A DNA stretch of 64,000 bases from a virus: IMG/VR virus record IMGVR_UViG_3300044522_000126, positions 1 to 64,000 of that record. One strand, written 5' to 3'. The translations under genes were made by a program, and so were the position numbers. The first letter of the stretch is position 1. The number at the start of each line of letters is the position of its first letter. Positions 38,601 through 47,773 of this stretch are shown one piece after another. Below the pieces are notes generated by a model. The model had not been told where the DNA came from and did no database searches. It saw only the letters and a program-made list of their open reading frames with translations.

Positions 38601-39668
38601 TTGTAATACTATATTATTTATATAGTTTTCCATCCAAGAAACAACTGTACTTCTATAAGCAGAATCTTCATCTCCATTTAAAAAATATCCATTTTGATTT
38701 GGAATAAATAATATTTGAGTAAAAGGAGCCATTAAAGAATATTCACCGTCGTCATATCTAAATCTATAACTAAATCTTACATATTTATCTTTTAAATAAT
38801 TAGGATCTCCACTCCAAGAAGGATCTTCAGATTTATTTGACATAGTTGTTCCAACAAAATTTAATTCATCTCCTATAGATATACTAATAGAAGCCGGAAT
38901 GGACAATGTTATAGTGTTACCACTTATCTTTATTATAACAAAATAATCATTAGGACCTATTGTTGTAGAGTTAATTAATTGCATACCAACACTTAATTTT
39001 AAAGCATCAATACTTGATACATCAAAAACTATTGATTCAGAGTTTCCGGTAGGACTAGTAGGTATTACTCCATTACTTGTTGCTGTTACAATTATATCAG
39101 AATACATACTTATTGGAAAAACAGGTGCGTATTTTGCTACTGAAATTTGTGTTTCTGTAGTATAATAATTAGGATTACTAATCGCTTTTGTTATGTTTAT
39201 TTTTCTAGGTTGATTTCTATTATCAGTCCAAAACAACAAATCTTCAAGTATATTTAACCCTATTATTCTATAAGGATTGTTTCTTGCAAAATTTAAAAAT
39301 ACTCCAGAAACTAAAGTAGTTAAAACGCCAACCGTTGAATTAGCGGTATACATAGTTATACGCATGTCGCCAGAAGTAGCTGGCGTTAGTTCCCCGTTAG
39401 AAGAATCCCAATAATCTGTCCAAAACTGGAATATTCTATTGTTTTGATTATCAGCTATTTGACCTATGCAAACTAAGTTGTTATTAATTGGATTATTCAA
39501 AACCATAAATTGATTTCCAAGAGTGGTTTCTAACGCACCTACATCTTTGTCTTCTGATTTACCAACTGATATATTTAAAGCATCTCTATATTCTCCATTA
39601 GGAATAAGTCTATCATCTAGATCTTTATTCATTTTAGACTGTAGAAAACTATTTTTTACTTCTGCCAT
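35640..39668 (-). CDS. Large tail structural protein (1342 aa), muzzle/stabilisation type
   Basis: The N-terminus reads SKMNKDLDDRLIPNGEYRDA then LNISVG and DVGALETTLGN, a signature I know from long beta-rich tail proteins of Cellulophaga podoviruses and crAss-like phages. The rest is Asn/Thr/Ser-rich beta structure with repeated domain-like units (IG- or cadherin-like stretches around residues 950-1150). It likely forms the distal tail or muzzle that holds cargo proteins and contacts receptor. Length fits that family. Confidence 0.75.
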   Translation of the reverse strand: MAEVKNSFLQSKMNKDLDDRLIPNGEYRDALNISVGKSEDKDVGALETTLGNQFMVLNNPINNNLVCIGQIADNQNNRIFQFWTDYWDSSNGELTPATSGDMRITMYTANSTVGVLTTLVSGVFLNFARNNPYRIIGLNILEDLLFWTDNRNQPRKINITKAISNPNYYTTETQISVAKYAPVFPISMYSDIIVTATSNGVIPTSPTGNSESIVFDVSSIDALKLSVGMQLINSTTIGPNDYFVIIKISGNTITLSIPASISISIGDELNFVGTTMSNKSEDPSWSGDPNYLKDKYVRFSYRFRYDDGEYSLMAPFTQILFIPNQNGYFLNGDEDSAYRSTVVSWMENYINNIVLQIELPDTGNNIESSYKITSIDILYKESDAVAVKVLETVLLNQIASVAQNTNQYFYTYKSQKPYKTLPENQTVRVYDKTPVRARSQEIVGNRVVYGNVVSQSTPPAGLDYNLAVITKSAPFESWAEYPNHTLKQNRNYQAGFVLSDKFGRQSSVILSSNDLAVTLGGTTFVGSTIYSPYFSEQDSLNVKDWRGNCLALILNSPISSNRNEGAGTPGLYAIVSGINGQTGNGFTITAGTVIGNSYTYTLAALPAQRNYPVAGSYIRGKYTDYVKVLPGAVEGFLTTDGEINDVYNFNSVNVPDVKYAYDLNQLGWYSYKIVVRQQQQEYYNVYLPGMLNGYPMFQTSTAPGTYPTPASNPTIFPIGETNKTAHTVLLNDNINKIPRDLTEVGPDQKQYRSSVELYGRVQNSLISSITYNQQYYPAKKADVASTIATSSDLTFLPTDEQTNQYGTASKNFYQLSTKPIIARISTVNEIGVIATNDVIPAIPNEDYTMNPYLSIYETAPVVSLLDLFWESTTAGLISDLNSEALISNNAAFDFDEFEFTFNEYQDYQGIALSPPGAANCPFITNYFQPINLAGLPMTTVSDITMTVKDLTNGNRTTNFELVGPSSYKYAIKIKNPFTFLIDASSKESYEFTFNITDVINGNSVIVKTGSLSNSIPIITQPVLTDPIQEITISSPPLLGPIFECTGTNGATEEVGNPTFNEQQLQWSILNTSTPENWDDYFSIDPVNGVISIINTGISPIDTYVLNIRVRDVYNFPLNSPGTGSLYADSSLVINSLAAASYCGEWTSEVTLPFEGFYNNHIEGRLNFWTQFFPGETIDVSNTFVYVFDYTTYPVGASYFPNSGTGQLTFSSLNYNGTFNFDKIQITDGPVRFLHVVGNIRVLPSGRNITVDLTDEAYVDILDVRLSAADTCTVYIPPTPRSWQLTNGNTSSSINWTALSSTGGTVLGGTLAPAEFTGSSIYGCIKENTLSYGSGGVASYGSC

Positions 39669-39673
39669 ATTGT

Positions 39674-40921
39674 TTAATGTTTAATCCACTTGGATTGACC
39701 TCTTAATACCTGAGTTATTTCTTCTAATTTTATATTAGATAGTCTTATTTTTGTATTTCTTAATTTAGCACTCTTCTCTTGTTTAAGTCTTTGTACTAAA
39801 TATTCTGGTTGATTAGATCTTGTAGCAATAATAGCATGTAAAATATATGCGTACATAGCTTCTTCTGCTAGTTTTGGTACTCTAGAATCTAAATCATAGG
39901 CTAAACCATCAGAAATATATTCTAATACTATTAGTCTACCTACTAGATCACTACTAAACGATATTTTACCTTCTCTATCGTTTATACTAAAGTAACCATT
40001 TATATTAGCAAACTGAGGGTCTAAACCATATCTTCTTCCATACCAAGCACTTTGTACCCACATATCTCCATTGTACCAATCTCCTACGAAGTTGTTAACA
40101 TCAAAGTTTATTTGAGCAAAGTTATTTTTATTCCAACGTTCTTCTGTTATCGATGTTCCTTCTATGTTATCTCCAAAGTTATCTTGTATTGGTACACCTG
40201 TAGAATCTTGTATTGGATTTTCGTATGGATTTATAGTTAAATTATTAGTTGGGTATATTATATGTTTAACACCTTGTCTATCTATCCAAGACATTCTTAC
40301 ATAATTAACATAGTCTTGTGGTATAACAACACTTAAACTAGGTGGTATATTTAATTCAACTGATTTAACACTTTTCAATGTATCATAACTGAATTCCTGC
40401 ATACTACGTTTGGCGTGGAATATTACATCAGTTCTTTTAACAGTTCCTATTAATTTACCAGTGCCAACATATCCAACCATGAAGTTGTTTATTACGTCGT
40501 TTAATGTTATATAAGAATAACCACCGTAATTTTCTTCTACAGTATCTCCATAAGCATAACTACCAGGCGTTAATGGGTCTCCATAATTACCGCCATCTAA
40601 TATCTTTAATTGTACAACAACATAATAATTATTAGGAATTGCTACAGTTGTTATTATAGTATTATTACTAACATTAAAATCAAAAGTATACTCTGTAAAT
40701 GTACCAGGAAAACCTGTAGAACTAGTATATAATTTAAAATTATTTAAAGCGTAATTTACATTATTTGGATCCCAAGAACCTGTACCACCAAATATTAAAT
40801 CAGTATTAAAAGTTGTAGTAAAAGAGTTTTGACCAGCAATATTATCAACTTGAAAACCTTGTGCTCCTTCGTAATATTGTCTATTTGTTTCGGTAATTAA
40901 ACCGTTATTAGGTATCGGCAT
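39674..40921 (-). CDS. Neck/tail ring protein (415 aa)
   Basis: It contains ITLNDVINNFMVGYVGTGK, RTDVIFHAKRSMQEFSYDTL and PQDYVNYVRMSWIDRQGVKH (each quoted in part), a pattern common to tail-adaptor ring proteins of many podo- and myoviruses. The C-terminal helix (LAEEAMYAYILHAIIATR) and basic tail fit a ring subunit. It lies between the other ring protein and the large tail protein. Confidence 0.75.
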   Translation of the reverse strand: MPIPNNGLITETNRQYYEGAQGFQVDNIAGQNSFTTTFNTDLIFGGTGSWDPNNVNYALNNFKLYTSSTGFPGTFTEYTFDFNVSNNTIITTVAIPNNYYVVVQLKILDGGNYGDPLTPGSYAYGDTVEENYGGYSYITLNDVINNFMVGYVGTGKLIGTVKRTDVIFHAKRSMQEFSYDTLKSVKSVELNIPPSLSVVIPQDYVNYVRMSWIDRQGVKHIIYPTNNLTINPYENPIQDSTGVPIQDNFGDNIEGTSITEERWNKNNFAQINFDVNNFVGDWYNGDMWVQSAWYGRRYGLDPQFANINGYFSINDREGKISFSSDLVGRLIVLEYISDGLAYDLDSRVPKLAEEAMYAYILHAIIATRSNQPEYLVQRLKQEKSAKLRNTKIRLSNIKLEEITQVLRGQSKWIKH

Positions 40922-40927
40922 TTTTTA

Positions 40928-41662
40928 TTAGCTTTTTGAATTAATAGTCTCTGATTGTATTTGTTGAGCAGCTGCTTGTACTATTTGTGGGTCTTTTATA
41001 ATTATACCTGAATACAGTAATATTCTAGTTATTAAATTAGTTTGTTCGCTAGGATGCAAATCAAAGTCTTGAGAACCAGTTGGATTAGATATAGCGTTAT
41101 ATTGTGTTGGATTATAAACATATTGATAATTAGGTGGAGTACTAGTAAAACCCCATATTGGATTATAAGGTTTTCTTAAATACGTACAAGAAATGTCAGA
41201 TTGAATAGTAGTTGGATATACGTTTATCTTAAAATCTTTATATATGTATACTGGCCAATAAACAGAAGGTTTGGTTATTGGTGATAAATTTAATTCTAAT
41301 AATTCATTTGGTTGAACATATTGAACTTCTTTTTCATCTTTGTATATTACAGTTCCTAACTTGTAGAACTCAGTAGGAGTTACTAGAGTAGGTAAATTAA
41401 ATTTTCCAGATAAATACGTACAGCTTCCACTATCTTGAAATATAGCTATTTTTTGTTCTAAATTTTTTATACGATCACTGTATTCACTGTCATTACCAGG
41501 AACACGAAGTTGTTGATTTAAATCTTCAAAATATTCATTAAATATCTCAAGTTGAACTTGTGCGGCTGTTCTATTAAACTCATCAGGATTTAGATAACCT
41601 CTTTGTTCTTTGTTAATTATTAACAAAACAGTTCTATAAACTGTATTCACATTTACTGCCAT
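40928..41662 (-). CDS. Neck/head-completion ring protein (244 aa)
   Basis: The N-terminus NTVYRTVLLIINKEQRGYLN and EFNRTAAQVQLEIFNEYF matches a structural family in crAss-like and Cellulophaga phages that forms a ring under the portal. The middle is beta-rich and the C-terminus a helix with IVQAAAQQIQSE. It is preceded upstream by a terminator at 41685, so it may have its own expression control. Confidence 0.72.
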   Translation of the reverse strand: MAVNVNTVYRTVLLIINKEQRGYLNPDEFNRTAAQVQLEIFNEYFEDLNQQLRVPGNDSEYSDRIKNLEQKIAIFQDSGSCTYLSGKFNLPTLVTPTEFYKLGTVIYKDEKEVQYVQPNELLELNLSPITKPSVYWPVYIYKDFKINVYPTTIQSDISCTYLRKPYNPIWGFTSTPPNYQYVYNPTQYNAISNPTGSQDFDLHPSEQTNLITRILLYSGIIIKDPQIVQAAAQQIQSETINSKS

Positions 41663-41684
41663 ATCGTATATTTGTTATAGTATT

Positions 41685-41711
41685 AAGGCGATAACTGATA
41701 GCTACCGCCTT
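41685..41711 (-). terminator. Terminator inside the structural operon (after the 293-aa gene)
   Basis: On the minus strand, AAGGCGGTA pairs with TATCGCCTT (one G-T pair) around an 8-9-base loop. The following sequence is AT-rich but without a long T-run, so partial termination is likely. Confidence 0.7.
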
Positions 41712-41730
41712 TATATACTAATATTACATG

Positions 41731-42612
41731 TTATTTTAATTTTTTCTCTATAGACCTAAAGATTAAAATACCTTCATCTGTCTTAAAGAACGCTGCCATC
41801 GCTGAGTATGGGTTTTCATCAAACGGTACAGTCATTAATTTTCTATCATTTTCACCCCATAAAAAGGTTCTTTGATCTTGTGATAGTTTTATAATGTTTA
41901 CCTCTGTAGCTCTAATAGCTACGTTTCTAAGTTGGACATTATCGTCATTTGCTAATTCTAAGAACAAACTAGGATTTCTTCTAGCAAATAGTAGTAAATC
42001 TCTTCTTATCTCCTTAGAACTCATCTTATTGACTCTAGAACCAACTTCTACGCGTACAATTGCTTCTGCGTCATCAATATCCATTTCAAAAGCAAGATTC
42101 ATAGCGTCAAGTTCTACTTCTATGTAGTCTAAATCATCTTCCGCTTCAAATACTGGGTTAAACTCAGTGTACTTAATTCCTAAGCCAGGGTGATAAATAG
42201 ACAATAGTTTTTGTAGATTCTGTTTTTCTTTTGGAACGTTTAAAATTCCGTTTTCAAAAATAATATGACCTAAAGTTACTTGACCTTTTTGATCTTTAAT
42301 TAAAGGTGAATTTTGATTCGTAGCGTATCTTATCTCCTCTTGTTCTCCTATTTCTTTATTAAACCATAATAAAGGATACCTTAGAGTATGTTTTCCTTGT
42401 AACGTATATGTTAAAGGACTGTGACTGTCCGCTATAACGTAAGTTCTATCCTTGATTTCCCAACCAGGATTAAATTCTTTTTGAATATTTTTTTGTTTAG
42501 TAACTACTTCTGTAGGTTCGTTAACTTCTATTTCATTAACCATATCAACGTCTTGCGTTGTAGTCTCTAATTTTGCACTAGGACGTGCTACTTGTTTTTT
42601 TGCTTGTGCCAT
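41731..42612 (-). CDS. Head-associated structural protein (293 aa)
   Basis: A disordered, acidic N-terminal 45 residues precede a domain beginning FNPGWEIKDRTYVI and containing LTYTLQGKHTLRYPLLWFN. The second half is helical and acidic with ending KTDEGILIFRSIEKKLK. It directly follows the capsid gene and is probably a head auxiliary or connector protein. No enzyme motif is present. Confidence 0.65.
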   Translation of the reverse strand: MAQAKKQVARPSAKLETTTQDVDMVNEIEVNEPTEVVTKQKNIQKEFNPGWEIKDRTYVIADSHSPLTYTLQGKHTLRYPLLWFNKEIGEQEEIRYATNQNSPLIKDQKGQVTLGHIIFENGILNVPKEKQNLQKLLSIYHPGLGIKYTEFNPVFEAEDDLDYIEVELDAMNLAFEMDIDDAEAIVRVEVGSRVNKMSSKEIRRDLLLFARRNPSLFLELANDDNVQLRNVAIRATEVNIIKLSQDQRTFLWGENDRKLMTVPFDENPYSAMAAFFKTDEGILIFRSIEKKLK

Positions 42613-42649
42613 AATATAATATAATTTAATAAATTTTTAAAAAGTAATA

Positions 42650-42678
42650 ATTACCCCCGTCAGTTCAACGAGGGTAAT
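42650..42678 (-). terminator. Terminator after the major capsid gene
   Basis: A 10-bp stem (ATTACCCTCG with CGGGGGTAAT on the minus strand, one G-T pair) follows the capsid stop. It would cap a highly expressed capsid transcript. Confidence 0.78.
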
Positions 42679-42690
42679 ATTACCATATTT

Positions 42691-44157
42691 TTACACTGAA
42701 GCAGTGAACAATACGAAATTGTTAGCAGCTTGTGTAACTAAACATCTTTCTGATAAGAAGTGTACCTCCATTGCATCAAGATCAGAAGTGTAAGCACCTC
42801 CAACAGATCCAGTGATCCAGTTTTTCATTCTTCTATCATCAGCTTGGTTAGCTCTATAACGAACGTGTAAGAAAGGTCTACGGATGTTAGTACCTAATTG
42901 TTGATCGTATACAGTAGAAGTTCCAGCAGGGATAAGGATACCATCAATAGATGTATTAGCCATACCACCACGAGTAGAAGCATCATTTAAGTATTTCCAG
43001 TCAGTTTTGTAGAAATCATAAGATCCACGACGGAAACCAGAGAAACCTAAGTTCAATGCCATTTGCTCAGAGTTTTCAAACAAACCGTAAGCAACACCAC
43101 CAGCAGCGCCAGAAGATAAAGAAGCTAACATATCATCAAAATCAAGAGAAGTAGCTCTGTTCAAGAAGAACATGTTTTCTTCAATTGCTCCTTGAGTATC
43201 TAATCCTTTCAAGATTGAATCAAAATCACTAAGACCAGAAGCAGCAGTAAAGTTGTTCACGATATTACCTCTTTCTTTAACAGCAGAGAAAAGACCTTGA
43301 GTTCCTTTGTAGTTGATACCAGTTGCAAGTGGATCGTAAGTAGCAACACCAGATCCTGCTGTAGCTAATTCACCTTCAATTACAGACATTTCTAAGTAAT
43401 CTTCAAAACGTAATCTTGTTTCAGATTCAGCTTTTAAATACCATAAGAATCCACCAGTACCGTCTTCAGCAGCAACTTCAACCCAACCGATTTGAGCAGT
43501 ATCAGATCCATTTATAGAATATTTAGATTTGATAATGATTGGAGAGTTAGAATATTGTGTGAACGATGGAGTAATAGATTGAATAGAAGCATCTGTAGTT
43601 CCTTTTTTGAATTCAGAACCATATACAAAGATTTTAAGATTTGTATCAGTTGCTGCAAATACACCGTTTGAAAAAAGATTCGCTTGAGTATACGTTGCAA
43701 CGGTAATAGTAGCAGTAGTACTTACAGTTACAGAGTTTGTAACAAGAACTTTAAGTTCTTTTCCTGTAGTAGGACTCATAACCACTAAAGTTTGACCAAT
43801 AGATATAACATTCTGAACGAAGTTAATACCAGTTCCACCAGTTGTGAAAGTTAAAGTAGTACCAGTAGCAGAAGTTACATTGTTGTAAGCAACATGCAAT
43901 CTATTTTGCTCAGACCAAACTACTTGATCAGAAGACATAGGCATTTCAGCACCTACCATACGTAAGAATCCAGAAAGAGTTCTGTTTCCATAACGTTCTA
44001 CTTCTGCTTCATAGATTTCTGGCAAATATTGTTGCGCGAAATCGTTACCTGTTCCATTAGTAAAGTTTAAGTAATTAGACTCTAATGGTTGTTGTTTTTG
44101 AGACGGTTTAATAGTACCATAATTGGTTCCAGTAACCGAGTTAATCATGTTTGACAT
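42691..44157 (-). CDS. Major capsid protein (488 aa)
   Basis: The protein opens with a flexible 50-residue arm and continues with FAQQYLPEIYEAEVERYGNR, TLSGFLRMVGAEMP, many Thr-rich strands and a C-terminal part with RPFLHVRYRANQADDRR and HFLSERCLVTQAANNFVLF. The size, absence of enzyme motifs, codon bias to frequent codons, terminator just downstream and location after portal and scaffold identify the capsid protein of HK97 fold type. It resembles capsid proteins of crAss-like and related podoviruses in length. Confidence 0.85.
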   Translation of the reverse strand: MSNMINSVTGTNYGTIKPSQKQQPLESNYLNFTNGTGNDFAQQYLPEIYEAEVERYGNRTLSGFLRMVGAEMPMSSDQVVWSEQNRLHVAYNNVTSATGTTLTFTTGGTGINFVQNVISIGQTLVVMSPTTGKELKVLVTNSVTVSTTATITVATYTQANLFSNGVFAATDTNLKIFVYGSEFKKGTTDASIQSITPSFTQYSNSPIIIKSKYSINGSDTAQIGWVEVAAEDGTGGFLWYLKAESETRLRFEDYLEMSVIEGELATAGSGVATYDPLATGINYKGTQGLFSAVKERGNIVNNFTAASGLSDFDSILKGLDTQGAIEENMFFLNRATSLDFDDMLASLSSGAAGGVAYGLFENSEQMALNLGFSGFRRGSYDFYKTDWKYLNDASTRGGMANTSIDGILIPAGTSTVYDQQLGTNIRRPFLHVRYRANQADDRRMKNWITGSVGGAYTSDLDAMEVHFLSERCLVTQAANNFVLFTASV

Positions 44158-44168
44158 AATTGTAATTT

Positions 44169-45350
44169 TTAATTGTTAAATTTTCTTGTTTGTATTCTTA
44201 ATTTAGAAGAATCAAAACCACTTACGGATTTAACTTTTAATCCACTGATAAACACCTCGCCAGACGCTTGTCTAGGTTGTGTTAATCCTGGGTTTTTAGA
44301 GTTGTTAATCACTTCTTTAACCGCATCCGCTTTTCCTTGTTCGTAAAAGTGTTGTGCGATTTTATCAGAATTCATAGCGGTGTACAAAGCCTTGTGGTAA
44401 TTTTTAGTATCAGTTACATTTCCATCAGTATCTAGGAACTTCCCGATAAAATTACTAATGTCTGATTGTTTTTCTGCGAGTTGTTCGTTATTTTGAACGC
44501 TGTATCTAAACCTTTTTTCTCCAACGTTGTATTCAAAACCTTTGAAATCGTTGTTAAATAAACTTTTAGTATCCTGTTTAAACCTCTCATGTCTTACCTT
44601 AGACTCGTCTTCATTCTTCTTATATCGGTTGAAAAACTCAAAAGCTTCTTGCTGTTCTTGAGATACGCCCGGTCTCAACTTGATCTCGTCGTAATATTTA
44701 CTCTTTACAGTTTCTAAATGATTTTTTGCTTTTACAACCTCTTCTTTAAAAGCGAGTTTCTTTTTTCTAATATCTCGCTCTTCTTCAAGATCTTCATCAT
44801 ATTCAAAAGAGTCTTCCATTAAAAATTGGATTTCTTCTCTATCTAAATGAGGTTTTGTTCTTAAATAATATTCTTTTAATAATGTTTTTTCGTCTACATT
44901 TGAGTAGTCTGTGTTCAGTCTAACGTAATCTTCTACTGTTCCACCTGTCTCTTCCATAAAGTTAACAAGTTTTTCAATATTTTCTGGTAATGGTTTACCA
45001 GTTTTAAACTGTTCTTGAACATGTTGTTTTATTTCTTCTTCAACCTTAACGATGTTTATTTCTTCGTCGGTGATTTCTTTAATAACATTTTCAAAGGACC
45101 CTTCGTTTCTTGACTCCATTTCTTGCAGTTCCACTTTGGGTTGTTCTGCGCGTAACAGGCTTTCATCTGTGCTTTGCTTTTGAACGGCATTTTCTTCTTG
45201 TTCTAAATTAGGTATAACTACTTTAGTTATCTCTTGATCTATTCTTGGAGTAGAAAAATCAACCTTAGTTACTTCAATTTCTTTTGATAAGTTTCTAGGT
45301 CTTGTTTTTTTGATTTTAAAATCCCCTTCTTGTTTAATAATTTCTGACAT
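44169..45350 (-). CDS. Scaffold-like protein (393 aa)
   Basis: The protein is highly charged, Glu/Lys-rich and almost wholly helical, with long coiled-coil segments (RDIRKKKLAFKEEVVKAKNH) and a basic C-terminus (SGFDSSKLRIQTRKF). This composition and position between portal and capsid genes fit a head scaffolding protein. No protease motif is seen. Confidence 0.7.
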   Translation of the reverse strand: MSEIIKQEGDFKIKKTRPRNLSKEIEVTKVDFSTPRIDQEITKVVIPNLEQEENAVQKQSTDESLLRAEQPKVELQEMESRNEGSFENVIKEITDEEINIVKVEEEIKQHVQEQFKTGKPLPENIEKLVNFMEETGGTVEDYVRLNTDYSNVDEKTLLKEYYLRTKPHLDREEIQFLMEDSFEYDEDLEEERDIRKKKLAFKEEVVKAKNHLETVKSKYYDEIKLRPGVSQEQQEAFEFFNRYKKNEDESKVRHERFKQDTKSLFNNDFKGFEYNVGEKRFRYSVQNNEQLAEKQSDISNFIGKFLDTDGNVTDTKNYHKALYTAMNSDKIAQHFYEQGKADAVKEVINNSKNPGLTQPRQASGEVFISGLKVKSVSGFDSSKLRIQTRKFNN

Positions 45351-45379
45351 AATATAATATAATTAAATAGTTATTTTTT

Positions 45380-47773
45380 TTACATTCCAAATTCTTCTAA
45401 ACCAGTAAATGATGCTGATTCAAAACTTTGTGGTAATGCATTGGTTTTTCTTTGTTGAACTAATTCAGACGCTTGAGTTGCCTGTATTCTTGTTCTCTCA
45501 TCTTTTCTGTCTTCTGCTAATTGTAGATTCTGACTATCTGTCTGAGATTTTAATTGAGCTAGTTGCATATCATAGTTAAATTGCAAATTCATCAATTGTT
45601 TCTTTATCTCTGCTTCGGTTTGTATTCTTTGTATATCGAACTGAGATTTAGCTTGTTCTACATTAACTGTTTCTTGTGTTAATGCTTGTTGTTTTTGAAC
45701 TTCATATAAAGCTGCTTTTTCTGCTGTCTCTTGATTTGCTTGAGCTTGTGCTTGTATGTTTGCCATTTGAGCAGCTTGAGCGGCTTTTAATTTCCTTGTT
45801 TTTCTAAGTTTTAGCATTTGATTTGCTAACTTTAGATTTTTAATTTGTCTAATATCTATAACATCGTCTAAATCAACACCTCCACTTTGTAAAGCGACTT
45901 GAAGATTTTGTTCAAGCATTGCTTTTTCTTCTTCGTCTGGTTCTAACTCTAAGTATATACCAAACTCGTGTAGGTTTAAATTTTTAATTTCTCTTAATGT
46001 AGACACGTTGTAAGTAGATATACTTTCTTCTAACACTTGTGCTAATAAAGGATAATCTAAACAATCAGCTATTCTAAGAGATATGTTTTCACATGTTCTA
46101 AGAGTTAAAAATAAACTAGACTGTAAAATATGTTTAGTAGCCGTATTTGACGCGTTAGCCGCCATTTTTTGTAATCCTACTAATGTATCTCTTTCTGGTG
46201 AACTTCCGTCTCTTGCTTCGTTTAATCCAGTTACGTCTCTAATCATTTGAAGATAGTATTGATATGTTTGTATCAAAGAAGCTATCTTAGCTTGACCAGC
46301 TGAACTGTTTAATTCTTGAATAGGTACTCGACCAGCATTCATTCCTCCTTCTTGAGTTAATGATCTACCTACGATACTACCTGTTTGAAAGTACATGTTT
46401 AAAGCTTCTGCAGCATTATAATTTGTACCATTACCTAAATCAACTTCAGCCAAACCATCAACATCTATATATACTCCATCAGGAACTATCTTAGACATTA
46501 CTTGTTGTAGTTTTAAGTGAGTTAGTTGAATCATATCAGCAAACCCAGTTATCTTGTTTACGATAGAATCAATTCTACCTTTATACATTCTTGGTGCTGA
46601 TATAACGTAATTCATTTCAACTTTTGTCATATTAGAAAATGGTCTTGTCATATTTTCAGACATCTTCCATTCTAACATAGTATCAGTACCTAATATTTTA
46701 GCACCAGTATATAATACTTCTATTGTTCTAGATACTCTTTCAAAGTTGTCACTTGGAGGTGGATTAAATTCATCTGTTTTTTCAATAACTTTTTCAAGTC
46801 CGTTTTCTCCATATTTTATTTTATAAACCTGGTTCATGTAAGTCTTATATTCAAAATATAATACTTGAACAGTGTTTTCATCGTAGTTACCCCAACCAGT
46901 TATATACTGTCTATTACCTGGCATTTGTTGTATCTTATACAATTCTTCCTCTGATAAACTAGGAAATTGCATTTTAAGTTCTGGTATTGTAACTGCTTTA
47001 ACCTCTCCAACATAATATATATCATCAAAGTTTGGATCTTCTGTGTAAGAATACACTAAATAAGCAGGATCTACGTATTCAGTTCTTATTCCTTCACTTA
47101 CATTAAAACTTGTCTTAACACAACCAATACCTAACACAGTTAAATCGTAGTTTAATCTACGTCTAGTTAAGTCCCATTTGTTAGCGGCTAGTACATTGTT
47201 TATAGCTTCTTCTTCTGCAATCTCTATAGATTGTTTATAAGAAAGTTGCATGTGTAAGTCTAGTTCTTCTTTTGTTTCTGGAAGTTCGTCTTTTGGAAGA
47301 GGAGATCCAGAAAAGTCTTTACCTGTTAAAGCGCTTGCTTTTGTTAGTAAGTCTTGAGAATACATATCTCTTAATATTGCTTGAGCATAGTTAGTCCTTG
47401 TCTTTAAAGATTCTGGATCTTGTGCATAAGCTTTTATATCGTAAGTCTTTTGTGACATACCGTTAACAACTATATCAACAAATTTTGATATAACAGGAAC
47501 TGGTTTCCAATCTAAGTTAAGATAAGAAATATCACCGTTTGTAGCTAATTCATCTTTATATTTTTGAATAGATTGTTCTCCTCTTGCATATAGTCTTAAC
47601 TGATGAAAATTATTCCAATTAGATAAATATCTATTTTGAGTAGTTCTACCTTGTTCAAACCATTCTTGTTCTATGGCTCGAGATACTTGTAAACCATACT
47701 CTTCAGAAGCTTTAACTGCATCAGGTACCACCTGACTCGGAAACGCACTGTTTGTATTTGTGTATATATTCAT
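45380..47773 (-). CDS. Portal protein (797 aa)
   Basis: The protein follows the large terminase with a four-base overlap. It has VPVISKFVDIVVNGMSQ and a central helical/beta region like T7-type portals, then LTRRRLNYDLTVLGIG and a helical crown with a long Gln/Ala-rich coiled-coil C-terminus (about residues 650-770). Size is close to crAss-like portals of about 800 residues. It is the dodecameric DNA channel at the packaging vertex. Confidence 0.85.
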   Translation of the reverse strand: MNIYTNTNSAFPSQVVPDAVKASEEYGLQVSRAIEQEWFEQGRTTQNRYLSNWNNFHQLRLYARGEQSIQKYKDELATNGDISYLNLDWKPVPVISKFVDIVVNGMSQKTYDIKAYAQDPESLKTRTNYAQAILRDMYSQDLLTKASALTGKDFSGSPLPKDELPETKEELDLHMQLSYKQSIEIAEEEAINNVLAANKWDLTRRRLNYDLTVLGIGCVKTSFNVSEGIRTEYVDPAYLVYSYTEDPNFDDIYYVGEVKAVTIPELKMQFPSLSEEELYKIQQMPGNRQYITGWGNYDENTVQVLYFEYKTYMNQVYKIKYGENGLEKVIEKTDEFNPPPSDNFERVSRTIEVLYTGAKILGTDTMLEWKMSENMTRPFSNMTKVEMNYVISAPRMYKGRIDSIVNKITGFADMIQLTHLKLQQVMSKIVPDGVYIDVDGLAEVDLGNGTNYNAAEALNMYFQTGSIVGRSLTQEGGMNAGRVPIQELNSSAGQAKIASLIQTYQYYLQMIRDVTGLNEARDGSSPERDTLVGLQKMAANASNTATKHILQSSLFLTLRTCENISLRIADCLDYPLLAQVLEESISTYNVSTLREIKNLNLHEFGIYLELEPDEEEKAMLEQNLQVALQSGGVDLDDVIDIRQIKNLKLANQMLKLRKTRKLKAAQAAQMANIQAQAQANQETAEKAALYEVQKQQALTQETVNVEQAKSQFDIQRIQTEAEIKKQLMNLQFNYDMQLAQLKSQTDSQNLQLAEDRKDERTRIQATQASELVQQRKTNALPQSFESASFTGLEEFGM